This document shows, piece after piece, positions 22,380-31,236 of a DNA stretch of 64,000 bases. Every line of letters starts with the position of its first letter. Within the stretch, counting starts at the first letter, position 1. The translations under genes and the position numbers were made by a program. Under the pieces are notes generated by a model. It saw nothing but the letters and a program-made list of their open reading frames with translations, was not told the origin of the DNA and did not search any database. Source of the DNA: Phycisphaerae bacterium (GTDB taxonomy: Bacteria; Planctomycetota; Phycisphaerae; Phycisphaerales; SM1A02); NCBI GenBank assembly GCA_016873275.1, contig VGXO01000010.1, forward strand, positions 1-64,000, written 5' to 3'.

Positions 22380-25300
22380 GTGACGACGTCGGATGACGCA
22401 GCCCTCCGCCGCGCCGGCGGCGCCCTCGCCCGCGCGGAGGGACGCGACCTCTACACCGCCTGCGACGCGATCCTGAAGGGAGTGCTCGAGAGCGAGGTGG
22501 CGGTCTCGCGCCTCGTGGGCTCGGCCCGCCCGCCGTTCCTGGCGCTCCTCCGCCGGGCGGCGGAGCCCGCGGTCGAGGCGCTGCTTGCCCGCCACGCCTG
22601 CGAGTGCGTCTCGGTGGTGGACGCGGCGCGGGCGGTGTCGCTCGCGGGTCGGGTCGCCTCCGCCGGGCGGGCGGCGGTGCTGCTCCTCACCAACGACCAG
22701 CTCTTCTACGCGATGCCGGCGCTGCAGGCGCTCGCGGCGCTCCCGAGCGGCGGGGCGCTCGCGCTCCTCGTCGAGGACAACCCCGAGCTCGCGCCGGCGG
22801 CGTCGCCGCGGGCGCTGACGACGAGCCTCGGCGCCGCGTGCCTCGAGCCGCACGACCTCGAGTCCCTCCGCGACTCGGTCGAGATCGCCCTGCGGCTCTC
22901 GCGGGCGTCCGCTCGACCGACCGCGATCTGCGTCGACGTCGGGCGGCTCCGCTCGCTCGACACGCTCGAGGCGCGACCGAACCGCGTGGTCGATCGGCTC
23001 GACGCCGCCGCGGCAGGTCGGCGGGTCCGGCGGGGACCGCGTCCGGGCGAGCCGCTCGATCTGATGAGGCTCGCGCGTCGCCTCGAGCTGAACGTCGCCC
23101 GGGCGATGCCGAGTCCGGGCGAGCGGGCGCCGCTGGGGCTGCTCGTCGCGGGCAATGCCCTGCAGGCGACGCGGCACCTCCTCGCGGAGGTCGGTCTCGA
23201 GGGACGCGTGCCGGTGGTGGGTCTCGGGCTCACCCATCCCCTCGACGACGCGCTGGTGCTGCGGCTGCTGCAGCGGTGCGATCAGGTGGTGGTGCTCGAG
23301 ACGCGACCGGGCGGTCTCGCGACGGAGCTCGCGGAGATCGTCGAGCGATCCCGTCGCCGCGGCGAGCAGCCCGCCTCGCTCTGGTGGCGGCTCGTCCCCG
23401 GCGATGGCGAGCAGCCGGCGCAGCTCGAGCCGGGAGACGCGCTCCGACCCTCGAGCCTCGCCCGCGAGCTCCTCGGTCTGCTCCACATGGCGCGACCCGG
23501 CTCGCGGGTGGCGTCGCGGCTCGCGAGCGTGCCGGCGGAGCTTGCGGACCTCCGCCTCGAGCCGCGGGGCGAGCGGCTCGGCGCCTCGGGCGCTGCGCGG
23601 CGGGTGCGCGAGGCGATCTCGGAGGTCGACCGCATCATCCGACGCGACGAGGAGGAGCGGGGCATCGCGACGGAGCTTGCCCTCGACGGCGTCGAGCCCG
23701 CCGCCACCACCGCCCGGGTGGTGCCGGTCGAGATCTGGGACCGCAAGCGGTTCGCGTTCGAGGGACCCGCCGCGATCCGCCAGGCGATCCGCGCCCGGGG
23801 CGCCCGCCTCATGATCGCCTGCGACGTGGGCGGCGAGGACGAGGTGGACGTCGCGCGGCTCGCCCGCGCCGCGGTGCCCGCCGAGCCCTCCGAGCAGCTC
23901 GTCGTGAACTCGGTGGACCTGCATGACCGCGCCGGGCTCCGCGGGGCGATCCTCGAGGCGGTGCGGGCCGATCGCCTCACCGTGATCGTCGCGCGGGATG
24001 GTCCTCCGCCGCGGCTCGATCCGATCGCCGCGGAGCGGGCACTCGCGGACGAGGACCGTCTCGGCTACGCCCCGAGGCAGCGCCTCGTCTGGCTCGCCGA
24101 GTCGGCGTGCGAGCTTGCGGGCTCGGCGAGCGGCGCGGTCACGCTGCGACCGCTCGAGGATCCGCCTCCGCTCCGCAGCCGCGCGTGGATGCGGAGGCTC
24201 CGGATCCGCTCGGGCGCCGCGGTGCGGCTCCGCATCCGCCCCTTCCTCGAGCAGGTCGACGCGGTGCGCACCGCGCCGCCCGCCGCGACCGCCCGCGGCG
24301 AGGACACCGCGGGACTGCCGCCTCCTCGACCGCTCCACGCCTCGCAGCCGCGCTGGCGGGCGCACCTCGCGGGCTTCCGCGGCGAGGCGGCGGGCGTCGT
24401 GGCGACGGTGCTCGCCGAGGCGGGACGCCTCATGGGCTATCGCGCGGAGGCGGCGTGGGAGCCGACGCCGATCGGACCCGGTCGCCGCGCGTGGGCGCAG
24501 GTCCTCTTCACCCGACCGACGCCGATCGGCTCGCCCGCGCTCGTGCCGGAGATTCCCTACGGCGAGGCGGACCTCGTGCTCGGGCTCGAGCCGGAGGAGT
24601 CGCTGCGGGCGCTCGGACCGGATCCGCGGCTTCGCGTCGCGTCGCCCGACCGCACGCACGCGGTGATCAACTCCGCGCCCCTCGAGGACGCGGAGATCGA
24701 CGCGGGTCTCATGGCGGCGCTCGGCGGCGCCGTGCGGCGCACCTGCCGGGAGGACGCGGTGCTCGAGGACCTCGCGGCGCCCTGCCGCGCCGCGTTCCTG
24801 ACCGAGCGGCTGCTCGACCTCGTGCTGCTTGGCTTCGCGTTCCAGCGGGGGCTCGTCCCGGTCTCGGCGGAGTCGCTGCAGCAGGCGCTGCGACGGGTCG
24901 AGGAGCGCGGCTTCGGTCGCTGCGTCGAGGCGGTGGCGCTCGGTCGCCGGCTGGCGGTGCAGTCGCCGGGGCGGATCGCCGCGGCGGACTCGGAGGACGT
25001 CGCCCGCGCGGTGCGCCGGGTCGGGCATGGCATCGCCGGGCGCCGTGGTCTCGCGGCGGCGAGGTTCCGCGACCTGCTCGAGTCCTCGCTCGGGGCGATG
25101 CCCGGGCTGCTGGAGACCCGCTCGGGTCGGCTCGCCGCCGTCGAGTTCGTGGAGTTCGCCGGCGGCGCGATGGCCTGGGGCGGCATCAAGCACGCCGCCC
25201 GCTACGCCGACCGGATCCGCCGCCTCTACGCGGTCGATCGGGGCGACACCGGTCGCGAGCTGGTTCGGCTGGCGATCGCGCCGGTCGCGGAGGCGATCCT

Positions 25301-25757
25301 GGTGCGCGACCTCTTCCACGTCGCCTCGATGAGCCTCTCCCCGCGGCACCTCGCGTGGCTCCGGTCGAGGCTTCGCCTCCGGAGCTCCCGCGGCGATCGC
25401 CTCGAGCGCCGATTCCTGTTCCGCGTGGATGGGCTCGCGCTTGGTCGGCGCTTCCGCCTCGACCTGCGGACGAGCGACTGGCTTCCCATCGTGCTGACGC
25501 GCCTCAGGAGGCTCTGGCCGTGGCGCTGGCGCGGCACGCCGCGCGAGCGGCAGCTCCGCGACGCCGTGCTCGCGGGCGTCGAGCGGGCGATCTCCGAGAT
25601 CGGTCGGAGCGGAGGCGACGAGGCGGTCTATCGCCAGTGGACCGCGGAGTTCCGCCGCATCCGGGCGACCGCCCGGCGCCTCCGCGGCCCGGCGGTGCTG
25701 CTGCCGACGATCTCCGCGCCGGTCAGCCCGCGGTCGAGCCGTGCACGGACAGGTTGA
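22380..25757 (+). CDS. Fused indolepyruvate-ferredoxin-oxidoreductase-like protein, apparently lacking cofactor motifs
   Basis: 1125 residues. The overall order resembles the single-chain indolepyruvate:ferredoxin oxidoreductases. An N-terminal pyruvate-oxidoreductase-like region (about 15-210) is followed by a Rossmann-like domain II near 255-340 (VPVVGLGLTHPLDDALVL). A shortened central part follows, with CDVGGEDEV where GDIGCY is expected, then a gamma-subunit-like region at about 660-850 (IPYGEADLVLGLEPEESLRA). A long helical C-terminus resembles DUF6537 (LVLLGFAFQRGLVPVS). I cannot find the TPP/Mg GDS...N motif, nor the eight-cysteine ferredoxin segment that normally binds two [4Fe-4S] clusters; only isolated cysteines occur. 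It may therefore be a structural or repurposed homologue. Its 3' end overlaps convergent rlmN by 35 bp. Confidence 0.75.
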   Translation: MTTSDDAALRRAGGALARAEGRDLYTACDAILKGVLESEVAVSRLVGSARPPFLALLRRAAEPAVEALLARHACECVSVVDAARAVSLAGRVASAGRAAVLLLTNDQLFYAMPALQALAALPSGGALALLVEDNPELAPAASPRALTTSLGAACLEPHDLESLRDSVEIALRLSRASARPTAICVDVGRLRSLDTLEARPNRVVDRLDAAAAGRRVRRGPRPGEPLDLMRLARRLELNVARAMPSPGERAPLGLLVAGNALQATRHLLAEVGLEGRVPVVGLGLTHPLDDALVLRLLQRCDQVVVLETRPGGLATELAEIVERSRRRGEQPASLWWRLVPGDGEQPAQLEPGDALRPSSLARELLGLLHMARPGSRVASRLASVPAELADLRLEPRGERLGASGAARRVREAISEVDRIIRRDEEERGIATELALDGVEPAATTARVVPVEIWDRKRFAFEGPAAIRQAIRARGARLMIACDVGGEDEVDVARLARAAVPAEPSEQLVVNSVDLHDRAGLRGAILEAVRADRLTVIVARDGPPPRLDPIAAERALADEDRLGYAPRQRLVWLAESACELAGSASGAVTLRPLEDPPPLRSRAWMRRLRIRSGAAVRLRIRPFLEQVDAVRTAPPAATARGEDTAGLPPPRPLHASQPRWRAHLAGFRGEAAGVVATVLAEAGRLMGYRAEAAWEPTPIGPGRRAWAQVLFTRPTPIGSPALVPEIPYGEADLVLGLEPEESLRALGPDPRLRVASPDRTHAVINSAPLEDAEIDAGLMAALGGAVRRTCREDAVLEDLAAPCRAAFLTERLLDLVLLGFAFQRGLVPVSAESLQQALRRVEERGFGRCVEAVALGRRLAVQSPGRIAAADSEDVARAVRRVGHGIAGRRGLAAARFRDLLESSLGAMPGLLETRSGRLAAVEFVEFAGGAMAWGGIKHAARYADRIRRLYAVDRGDTGRELVRLAIAPVAEAILVRDLFHVASMSLSPRHLAWLRSRLRLRSSRGDRLERRFLFRVDGLALGRRFRLDLRTSDWLPIVLTRLRRLWPWRWRGTPRERQLRDAVLAGVERAISEIGRSGGDEAVYRQWTAEFRRIRATARRLRGPAVLLPTISAPVSPRSSRARTG

Positions 25758-26826
25758 CCGGGGAGGACTTCTCGTGGCGGAGCTGCCCGCACGCCGCCGC
25801 GATGTCGCGACCCCGGCTCGCGCGGATGTGGGCGTTGACGCCGCGGTCGCGGAGGATCTGCTGGAACTCCCGCACCGCGGGCGTCGAGGGGCGGTCGAAG
25901 GGCATGCCCTTCACCTCGTTCCAGCGGATCAGGTTCACGTTGCTGCGGAGGCTCGACGCGAGGAGGGCGAGCTCGCGGGCGTGCTCGGGACGGTCGTTGA
26001 AGCCGCCGAGCAGCAGGTACTCGAGGGTGATCTCGCGACCGCTCTTCTCGAACCACTCGCGGCAGGCGTCGAGGATCTCCTCGATCCGGGCGAACTCCGC
26101 CCACGGGATGATCCGGCGGCGGAGCTCGTCGTTGGGCGCGTGCAGCGAGAGCGCGAGGTTCACCGGAAGCTCGAAGCGGGCGAAGCGCCGGATCGCGGCG
26201 GGCACGCCGACGGTCGAGACGGTGATCCGCCGCGCCGAGATTCCCGCGCCCCACGGCGCGTTGAGGATGCGGATCGCCGCGGTGACCTCCGCGAGGTTCG
26301 CGAGCGGCTCGCCCATCCCCATGAACACCACGTGGCTGATCCGATCGATCCCGTCGAGCCGGGCGAGGCGATGGACCTGCTCGACGATGCGCCCCGCGAC
26401 GAGCTGCCCCTCGAAGCCGGTGCCGCTCGCGCAGAAGCGGCAGCCGACGGGGCAGCCGAACTGGCTCGAGATGCACGCCGTGCGCCGCCCGTCCGCGGGG
26501 ATCATCACGCTCTCGCAGCGGCGGGCGACCGCGGCGCCGTCGCTCGAGTCGGGGAACTCGAGGAGGAGCTTCGTCGTGCCGTCGCTCGCGACCTGCCGGG
26601 CGACCTCGGTCGCCTCGAGCCCGACATGGTGCTCGGCGAGCCACGCCCGCTGCGCGATCGAGAGGTCGGTCATCGCCGCCGGATCGAGGACGCCGCGACC
26701 CCAGACCCACCGCAGCACCTGCCCGCCGAGGCGCCGCGGATGCCCCGCGGCGATCGCCGCCTCGGCGAGCGAGTCGGGCGTCTCGCCGAGGAGCGGACGT
26801 CGGGAGGGCGGGGGAGACGAGCTCAT
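25723..26826 (-). CDS. rlmN: Dual-specificity 23S rRNA/tRNA adenine-C2 methyltransferase
   Basis: 367 residues. This radical-SAM enzyme methylates A2503 of 23S rRNA and A37 of some tRNAs. The cluster motif is C125-x3-C129-x2-C132 (GCPVGCRFC). The two catalytic cysteines are at C118 (RTACISSQ) and C346 (AAACGQL), as expected for this mechanism. GMGEPLAN follows in the barrel. It overlaps the end of the convergent upstream gene and is separated from ispH by only 9 bp. Confidence 0.97.
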   Translation of the reverse strand: MSSSPPPSRRPLLGETPDSLAEAAIAAGHPRRLGGQVLRWVWGRGVLDPAAMTDLSIAQRAWLAEHHVGLEATEVARQVASDGTTKLLLEFPDSSDGAAVARRCESVMIPADGRRTACISSQFGCPVGCRFCASGTGFEGQLVAGRIVEQVHRLARLDGIDRISHVVFMGMGEPLANLAEVTAAIRILNAPWGAGISARRITVSTVGVPAAIRRFARFELPVNLALSLHAPNDELRRRIIPWAEFARIEEILDACREWFEKSGREITLEYLLLGGFNDRPEHARELALLASSLRSNVNLIRWNEVKGMPFDRPSTPAVREFQQILRDRGVNAHIRASRGRDIAAACGQLRHEKSSPVNLSVHGSTAG

Positions 26827-26835
26827 CGCCCGAGG

Positions 26836-27906
26836 CTAGCGCCCCGCGCTCACGGTGAGGTCGACGACCTGGACGGGGATGCCCCGCTCGCCGAGCCATC
26901 GCTCGGTGTCGCCGCCGACGTCCACCCGGATCGAGCGGCTGCCCGGATCCACGCCGCGGTTCCGCATGACCTCCTTGAGCGTGCCGGGCAGGCCGAACTC
27001 GACCGCCTCCCGCTGGATGTCGTGCTGCTCGACGGTGGCGCCGTGGCGCTCGACGAGGTACATGATGAGGTCCCGCACGAGGTCCTCGGGAGCGCTCGCG
27101 CCCGCGGTGACGAGCACGGTGCGGACCCCCTCGAACCACGAGGGATCGATCTCGGAGCGGTCGTCGATCAGGCGGGCGGTCGTGCCGACGTTCTCGGAGA
27201 TCTCGGTGAGCCGCACGCTGTTCGAGCTGTTGCGGCTGCCGACCACCAGCACGAGGTCGCATTCCGGGGCGAGCGCCCGCACCGCGTTCTGCCGGTTGGT
27301 GGTCGCGTAGCAGATGTCGGCGCTCGGCGGCTCCTTGATGTTCGGGAACGCCTTCTTGAGCGCCGCGATGATCGTCGCCGCGTCGTCGAGCGAGAGGGTG
27401 GTCTGCGTGAGGTACGCGAGGCGGTTGGGATCGCGGATCTCGAGCGTGGGGATGTCCGCCGGGCTCTCGACGACCTGGATCACGTCCGGCGCCTCGCCGC
27501 GGGTGCCGACCACCTCCTGGTGCGAGGCGTGCCCGATCAGCAGGATCTGGTAGCCCTTGCGGGCATAGCGGATCGCCTCGGCGTGGACCTTCGTCACGAG
27601 CGGGCAGGTCGCGTCCACCGTGGTGAGGTTGCGGCGGGCGGCTTCCTGGCGGATCGCCGGGCTGACGCCGTGGGCGCTGAAGACCACGATCGAGCCGTCC
27701 GGCACCTCCGCGATCGACTCGACGAAGATCACCCCGCGGCTGCGGAACCGGTCGACGACGTGGCGATTGTGCACGATCTCGTGGTAGACGCAGATCGTCT
27801 CGTCGGGGAAGAGGTCGAGGAGCTGCTCGACCACGTCGACCGCCATGTTCACGCCGGCGCAGAACCCTCGCGGGTTGACGAGCATCACCTTCATGGGGTC
27901 GATCAT
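26836..27906 (-). CDS. ispH: 4-hydroxy-3-methylbut-2-enyl diphosphate reductase
   Basis: 356 residues from the ATG at 27906 (27894, giving MKVMLVNPRG, is an equally good start). It performs the last step of the MEP pathway, reducing HMBPP to IPP and DMAPP. The three cysteines that hold the Fe-S cluster are in GFCAG, DATCPLVTK and ADICYATTNRQ, and the substrate-binding histidines lie in YHEIVHN, SAHGVS and IGHASHQEV. It stands back to back with hpnC, 50 bp away, so C5 units and squalene synthesis share one divergent promoter region. Confidence 0.97.
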   Translation of the reverse strand: MIDPMKVMLVNPRGFCAGVNMAVDVVEQLLDLFPDETICVYHEIVHNRHVVDRFRSRGVIFVESIAEVPDGSIVVFSAHGVSPAIRQEAARRNLTTVDATCPLVTKVHAEAIRYARKGYQILLIGHASHQEVVGTRGEAPDVIQVVESPADIPTLEIRDPNRLAYLTQTTLSLDDAATIIAALKKAFPNIKEPPSADICYATTNRQNAVRALAPECDLVLVVGSRNSSNSVRLTEISENVGTTARLIDDRSEIDPSWFEGVRTVLVTAGASAPEDLVRDLIMYLVERHGATVEQHDIQREAVEFGLPGTLKEVMRNRGVDPGSRSIRVDVGGDTERWLGERGIPVQVVDLTVSAGR

Positions 27907-27956
27907 AGCGGCGAGGACCTCGCCGCCCCTTCGCCTTCGGTAGACTGCCCGGGCCC
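27907..27956. promoter_or_regulatory. Short divergent promoter region ispH / hpnC
   Basis: Only 50 bp separate the start codons of ispH (minus) and the hpnCDE-queG operon (plus), so the two promoters must overlap or extend into coding sequence. No boxes could be assigned by eye. Confidence 0.45.
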
Positions 27957-28937
27957 ATGGCTGGCTCGATCGCCGTCGCTGATCTCGCGGAGAGGATGCG
28001 TCCGGAGGGCGTCGCCGATCCATCGCTGGCGCCGCCCGACCTTCCGTCGGCGTGGCGGCTCGTCCGCGCATGGACCCGCCGGCATCACGAGAACTTCCCG
28101 GTGCTCTCGTCGCTCGTCCCCCCGGACCTGCGCGACGACTTCTCCGCGGTCTACGCCTTCTGCCGCGCCGCCGACGACCTCGGCGACGAGGTGGGCGATC
28201 CGGCGCGATCGCTCGAGATGCTCGCCTGGTGGCGACGCGACCTCGAGCGGGCGTTCGCGCCGGAGGGATCGCCGCGGCATCCGGTGTTCGTGGCGCTGCG
28301 GGACGTGGCGGCTCGTCGCCAGCTCGACGCGCGACCCTTCCATGACCTCATCTCGGCGTTCGAGCTCGACCAGGTGAAGCCGCGTCACGAGACCTTCGAG
28401 GAGGTGCTCGCGTACTGCCGCCAGAGCGCGGATCCGGTCGGTCGCATCGTGCTGCGGCTCTTCGCGGCGACGGAGGATGCGGGGAGCCTCGCGGCGTCGG
28501 ACGCGGTCTGCACCGGACTCCAGCTCGCGAACCACTGGCAGGACGCCCGACGCGACCTCCTCGAGCGAGACCGGATCTACCTGCCGCGGGAGGTCTGGCC
28601 GTGCGCGGACTTCGAGGAGAAGTTCCGCCGAAGCGCGACGCAGGGCTTCGCCGTCGATGCAGCATTCCTCGCCGCGAGCCGGGAGATGATCCGCGGGCTC
28701 GTCGAGCGCACCTCGCCCTACTTCGAGGAAGGACGCGCGCTGCTGCCGCGGGTGCCCGCGGCGGCGCGACCGGTGATCGGGCTCTTCATCGAGGGAGGCG
28801 AGGAGGTCCTCCGCCGGATCGCCGCCTGGGATCACGAGACGATCCTGCACCGCCCGCGGATCGGTCGCCTCACGAAGGCGTGGATGGTCGCCCGCGCGTG
28901 GGGGCGGGCGAGGCTCGCGTGGAGGCGACCGCGGTGA
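27957..28937 (+). CDS. hpnC: Squalene/phytoene-synthase-family enzyme HpnC (hydroxysqualene synthase)
   Basis: 326 residues. The trans-prenyltransferase fold carries both Asp-rich Mg sites: YAFCRAADDLGDE (about 66-78) and LANHWQDARRDL (about 191-202), with RIYLPRE after the second. In the HpnCDE route, HpnC converts presqualene diphosphate to hydroxysqualene. Order and neighbours (hpnD, hpnE) support this assignment over phytoene synthase. Its TGA overlaps the GTG of hpnD. The first 30 residues are a variable extension. Confidence 0.93.
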   Translation: MAGSIAVADLAERMRPEGVADPSLAPPDLPSAWRLVRAWTRRHHENFPVLSSLVPPDLRDDFSAVYAFCRAADDLGDEVGDPARSLEMLAWWRRDLERAFAPEGSPRHPVFVALRDVAARRQLDARPFHDLISAFELDQVKPRHETFEEVLAYCRQSADPVGRIVLRLFAATEDAGSLAASDAVCTGLQLANHWQDARRDLLERDRIYLPREVWPCADFEEKFRRSATQGFAVDAAFLAASREMIRGLVERTSPYFEEGRALLPRVPAAARPVIGLFIEGGEEVLRRIAAWDHETILHRPRIGRLTKAWMVARAWGRARLAWRRPR

Positions 28938-29842
28938 CCGCCTCCGTCGCCGAGGCGTATGCGGCGTGCGAGGCGCTGACCCGCGCCCGCGCCGGGAACT
29001 TCTGGCACGGGCTCCGGCTCACGCCACGACCCGAGCGGGATGGGCTCTTCGCGCTCTACGCCTGGATGCGCGAGGTGGACGACCTCGTCGACGGCGACGA
29101 GTCGGGCTCGGCGGAGACGAGCGTGGCGGAGAGGCTTCGGTCGCTCGACGAGTTCGCCGCGCGGACCGAGCGCCTCCTCGCGGGCGAGCGGGTCGAGGGA
29201 TCGCCGACCTGGATCGCCCTCGGTGACGCGGTCGAGCGATGGCGCCTGCCGGCGGCGCCCTTCCGCGACATGATCCTCGGGCAGCGGCAGGACCTCGACC
29301 TCGAGACCCTGCCCGACTGGGCGTCGCTCCGCGAGTTCTGCCGGCGGGTCGCCTCGACGGTCGGCGAGCTCTGCGTCCGCATCTGGGGTCTCTCCGAGCC
29401 CGCCGACCTCGCGCTCTCCGAGTCGCGGGGCATCGCGTTCCAGCTGACGAACATCCTCCGCGACCTCCGGGAGGATCGCCGGCGCGGTCGCGTCTACCTG
29501 CCGCAGGAGGAGCTCCGCGCCGCCGGGCTCTCGATCGACGACCTTCTCGGCTGGCGCGATCCGACGCGATGCCTCGAGTTCATCCGACCGCAGATCGAGC
29601 GGGCGCGGCGCCACTATCGCGAGAGCGCGCCGCTCGACGACCGGCTTCGCCCGGCGTGCCGACCGACCTTGTGGGCGATGACCCGGATCTACTCGGGGAT
29701 CCTCGAGCGGCTCGAGGCGAACCCGGCGCAGGTCGCGGGTCGGCGGCGGGTCGGGCTGAGCACCTTCCGCAAGGTGGTGATCGCGCTCGAGGCGAGGCGC
29801 CTCGGGAGGCGCTGGGCGCGGGAGCCCGCGGCGGCGCCGTGA
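28934..29842 (+). CDS. hpnD: Presqualene diphosphate synthase HpnD
   Basis: 302 residues from a GTG in a GTGA overlap with hpnC. It has the same fold as HpnC, with the Asp motifs YAWMREVDDLVDGDE (about 42-56) and QLTNILRDLREDRRRGRVYLP (about 171-191). It condenses two farnesyl diphosphates to presqualene diphosphate. The tight overlap with hpnC and hpnE implies one transcript and coupled translation. Confidence 0.94.
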   Translation: MTASVAEAYAACEALTRARAGNFWHGLRLTPRPERDGLFALYAWMREVDDLVDGDESGSAETSVAERLRSLDEFAARTERLLAGERVEGSPTWIALGDAVERWRLPAAPFRDMILGQRQDLDLETLPDWASLREFCRRVASTVGELCVRIWGLSEPADLALSESRGIAFQLTNILRDLREDRRRGRVYLPQEELRAAGLSIDDLLGWRDPTRCLEFIRPQIERARRHYRESAPLDDRLRPACRPTLWAMTRIYSGILERLEANPAQVAGRRRVGLSTFRKVVIALEARRLGRRWAREPAAAP

Positions 29843-31236
29843 GCGGGCGCGTGGTGATCCTCGGAGGCGGGCTCGCGGGGCTCGCGGCGGCGCTTCGCCT
29901 CGCGGAGGTCGGGCGATCGGTGGAGGTCCTCGAGACGCGACCTCGCCTCGGTGGTCGCGCCACCAGCTTCGAGGACCCCCGCAGCGGCCGCATCCTCGAC
30001 AACTGCCAGCACGTGGTGCTGGGGTGCTGCACGAACCTCCTCGACTTCTACGAGCGCCTCGGGGTGCTCGAGGAGATCGAGTGGCACCGCGAGTTCCACT
30101 GGGCGAACCCGCCGCACGAGCCGGACCGGCTCGCGATCGCGGCGCTCCCGGCGCCGCTCCACCTCGGCCCCTCGTTCCTTCGGCAGCGTCGGCTCTCCTG
30201 GCGCGAGAAGCAGCGGCTCGCCCGGGCGATCTGGCGGATCCTCCGCATGGGTCGCGCCGCCCGCCTCGCGGCGCAGGACCGCACCTTCGCGGCGCTGCTG
30301 CGGGAGCTCGGGCAGACCGACCGCGAGCTCGAGCAGTTCTGGTCGCCGGTGATCGTGAGCGCCTGCAACCTCGAGCCGCACGAGGTCGGGGCGTCCTTTG
30401 CGCTGCAGGTGATCCAGGAGGGCTTCCTTGCCCATCGCTTCGCCGCCTCGATGGGTCTTGCCCGCGGGAGCCTGCTCTCGCTCTACGAGCCCGTCGGCGA
30501 GTTCCTCGCCGCGAAGGGCGGCGTGATCCGCACGGGCGTCAGCGTCAAGGGACTCCAGTTCGACGGTCGCCGCGTGAGGGGCGTCGTCACCGACGAGGGC
30601 GTGATCGACGCCGCCGCGGTGATCTCGGCGCTGCCGCCCGATCGGCTTCACAAGCTCTGCTCGGAGGCGCTCCGCGCCGCCGACCCGCGGCTCGGGCGGC
30701 TCGAGGAGATCGGCATGAGCCCGATCCTCGGGGTTCATCTCTTCTTCGAGGAGGCGTTCACCGACCTGCCGCACCTCGTGCTTCCGGGTCGCGCGACGCA
30801 ATGGGTCTTCATGAAGGGACGCGACGAGTCGGGACGGTTCCACGTGCACGCGGTGATCTCCGCCGCGGAGTCGTGGATGCCCCTCGACGAGCCGACGATC
30901 GCGCGTCGGGTGATGGAGGACCTCCGCTGGGCGTTCCCGCGGACCCGCGTGCCGGATCCGGTCGAGGCGCGGTCGGTGAAGGAGAAGCGGGCGACCTTCG
31001 CGGCGCGACCGGGCGTCGATCGGCTCCGACCCTCCGCCCGCGCGGGCGTCCTCGGCGGCGTCGAGAACCTCTACCTCGCGGGCGATTGGTGCGACACCGG
31101 GTGGCCGGCGACGATGGAGGGCGCCGTGCGTTCCGGCTACGCCGCCGCGGCGGCGCTCGCCGGCGACGACTCGCTCGGACCCGTGGCGGACCTGCCGACC
31201 GCGCGGCTCTCCGCCTGGCTCGGACTCGGGCGATGA
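29839..31236 (+). CDS. hpnE: Hydroxysqualene dehydroxylase HpnE
   Basis: 465 residues from a GTG overlapping the hpnD stop. It is an FAD-dependent amine-oxidase/phytoene-desaturase-fold enzyme. The dinucleotide loop VVILGGGLAGLAAALRL opens the protein, followed by the E-R-x-GGR region LETRPRLGGRATSF, and the C-terminal FAD motif NLYLAGDWCDTGWPATMEGAVRSG. It reduces hydroxysqualene to squalene, completing the non-eukaryotic squalene route. No squalene-hopene cyclase is in the window. Confidence 0.95.
   Translation: MSGRVVILGGGLAGLAAALRLAEVGRSVEVLETRPRLGGRATSFEDPRSGRILDNCQHVVLGCCTNLLDFYERLGVLEEIEWHREFHWANPPHEPDRLAIAALPAPLHLGPSFLRQRRLSWREKQRLARAIWRILRMGRAARLAAQDRTFAALLRELGQTDRELEQFWSPVIVSACNLEPHEVGASFALQVIQEGFLAHRFAASMGLARGSLLSLYEPVGEFLAAKGGVIRTGVSVKGLQFDGRRVRGVVTDEGVIDAAAVISALPPDRLHKLCSEALRAADPRLGRLEEIGMSPILGVHLFFEEAFTDLPHLVLPGRATQWVFMKGRDESGRFHVHAVISAAESWMPLDEPTIARRVMEDLRWAFPRTRVPDPVEARSVKEKRATFAARPGVDRLRPSARAGVLGGVENLYLAGDWCDTGWPATMEGAVRSGYAAAAALAGDDSLGPVADLPTARLSAWLGLGR

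Noticed and set aside
22035-25349. 1104-codon minus-strand frame opposite the large IOR-like gene
   Set aside because: Considered because the plus-strand gene looks degenerate. The plus frame has recognisable IOR-like segments while the minus frame is a low-complexity Arg/Glu/His mixture.
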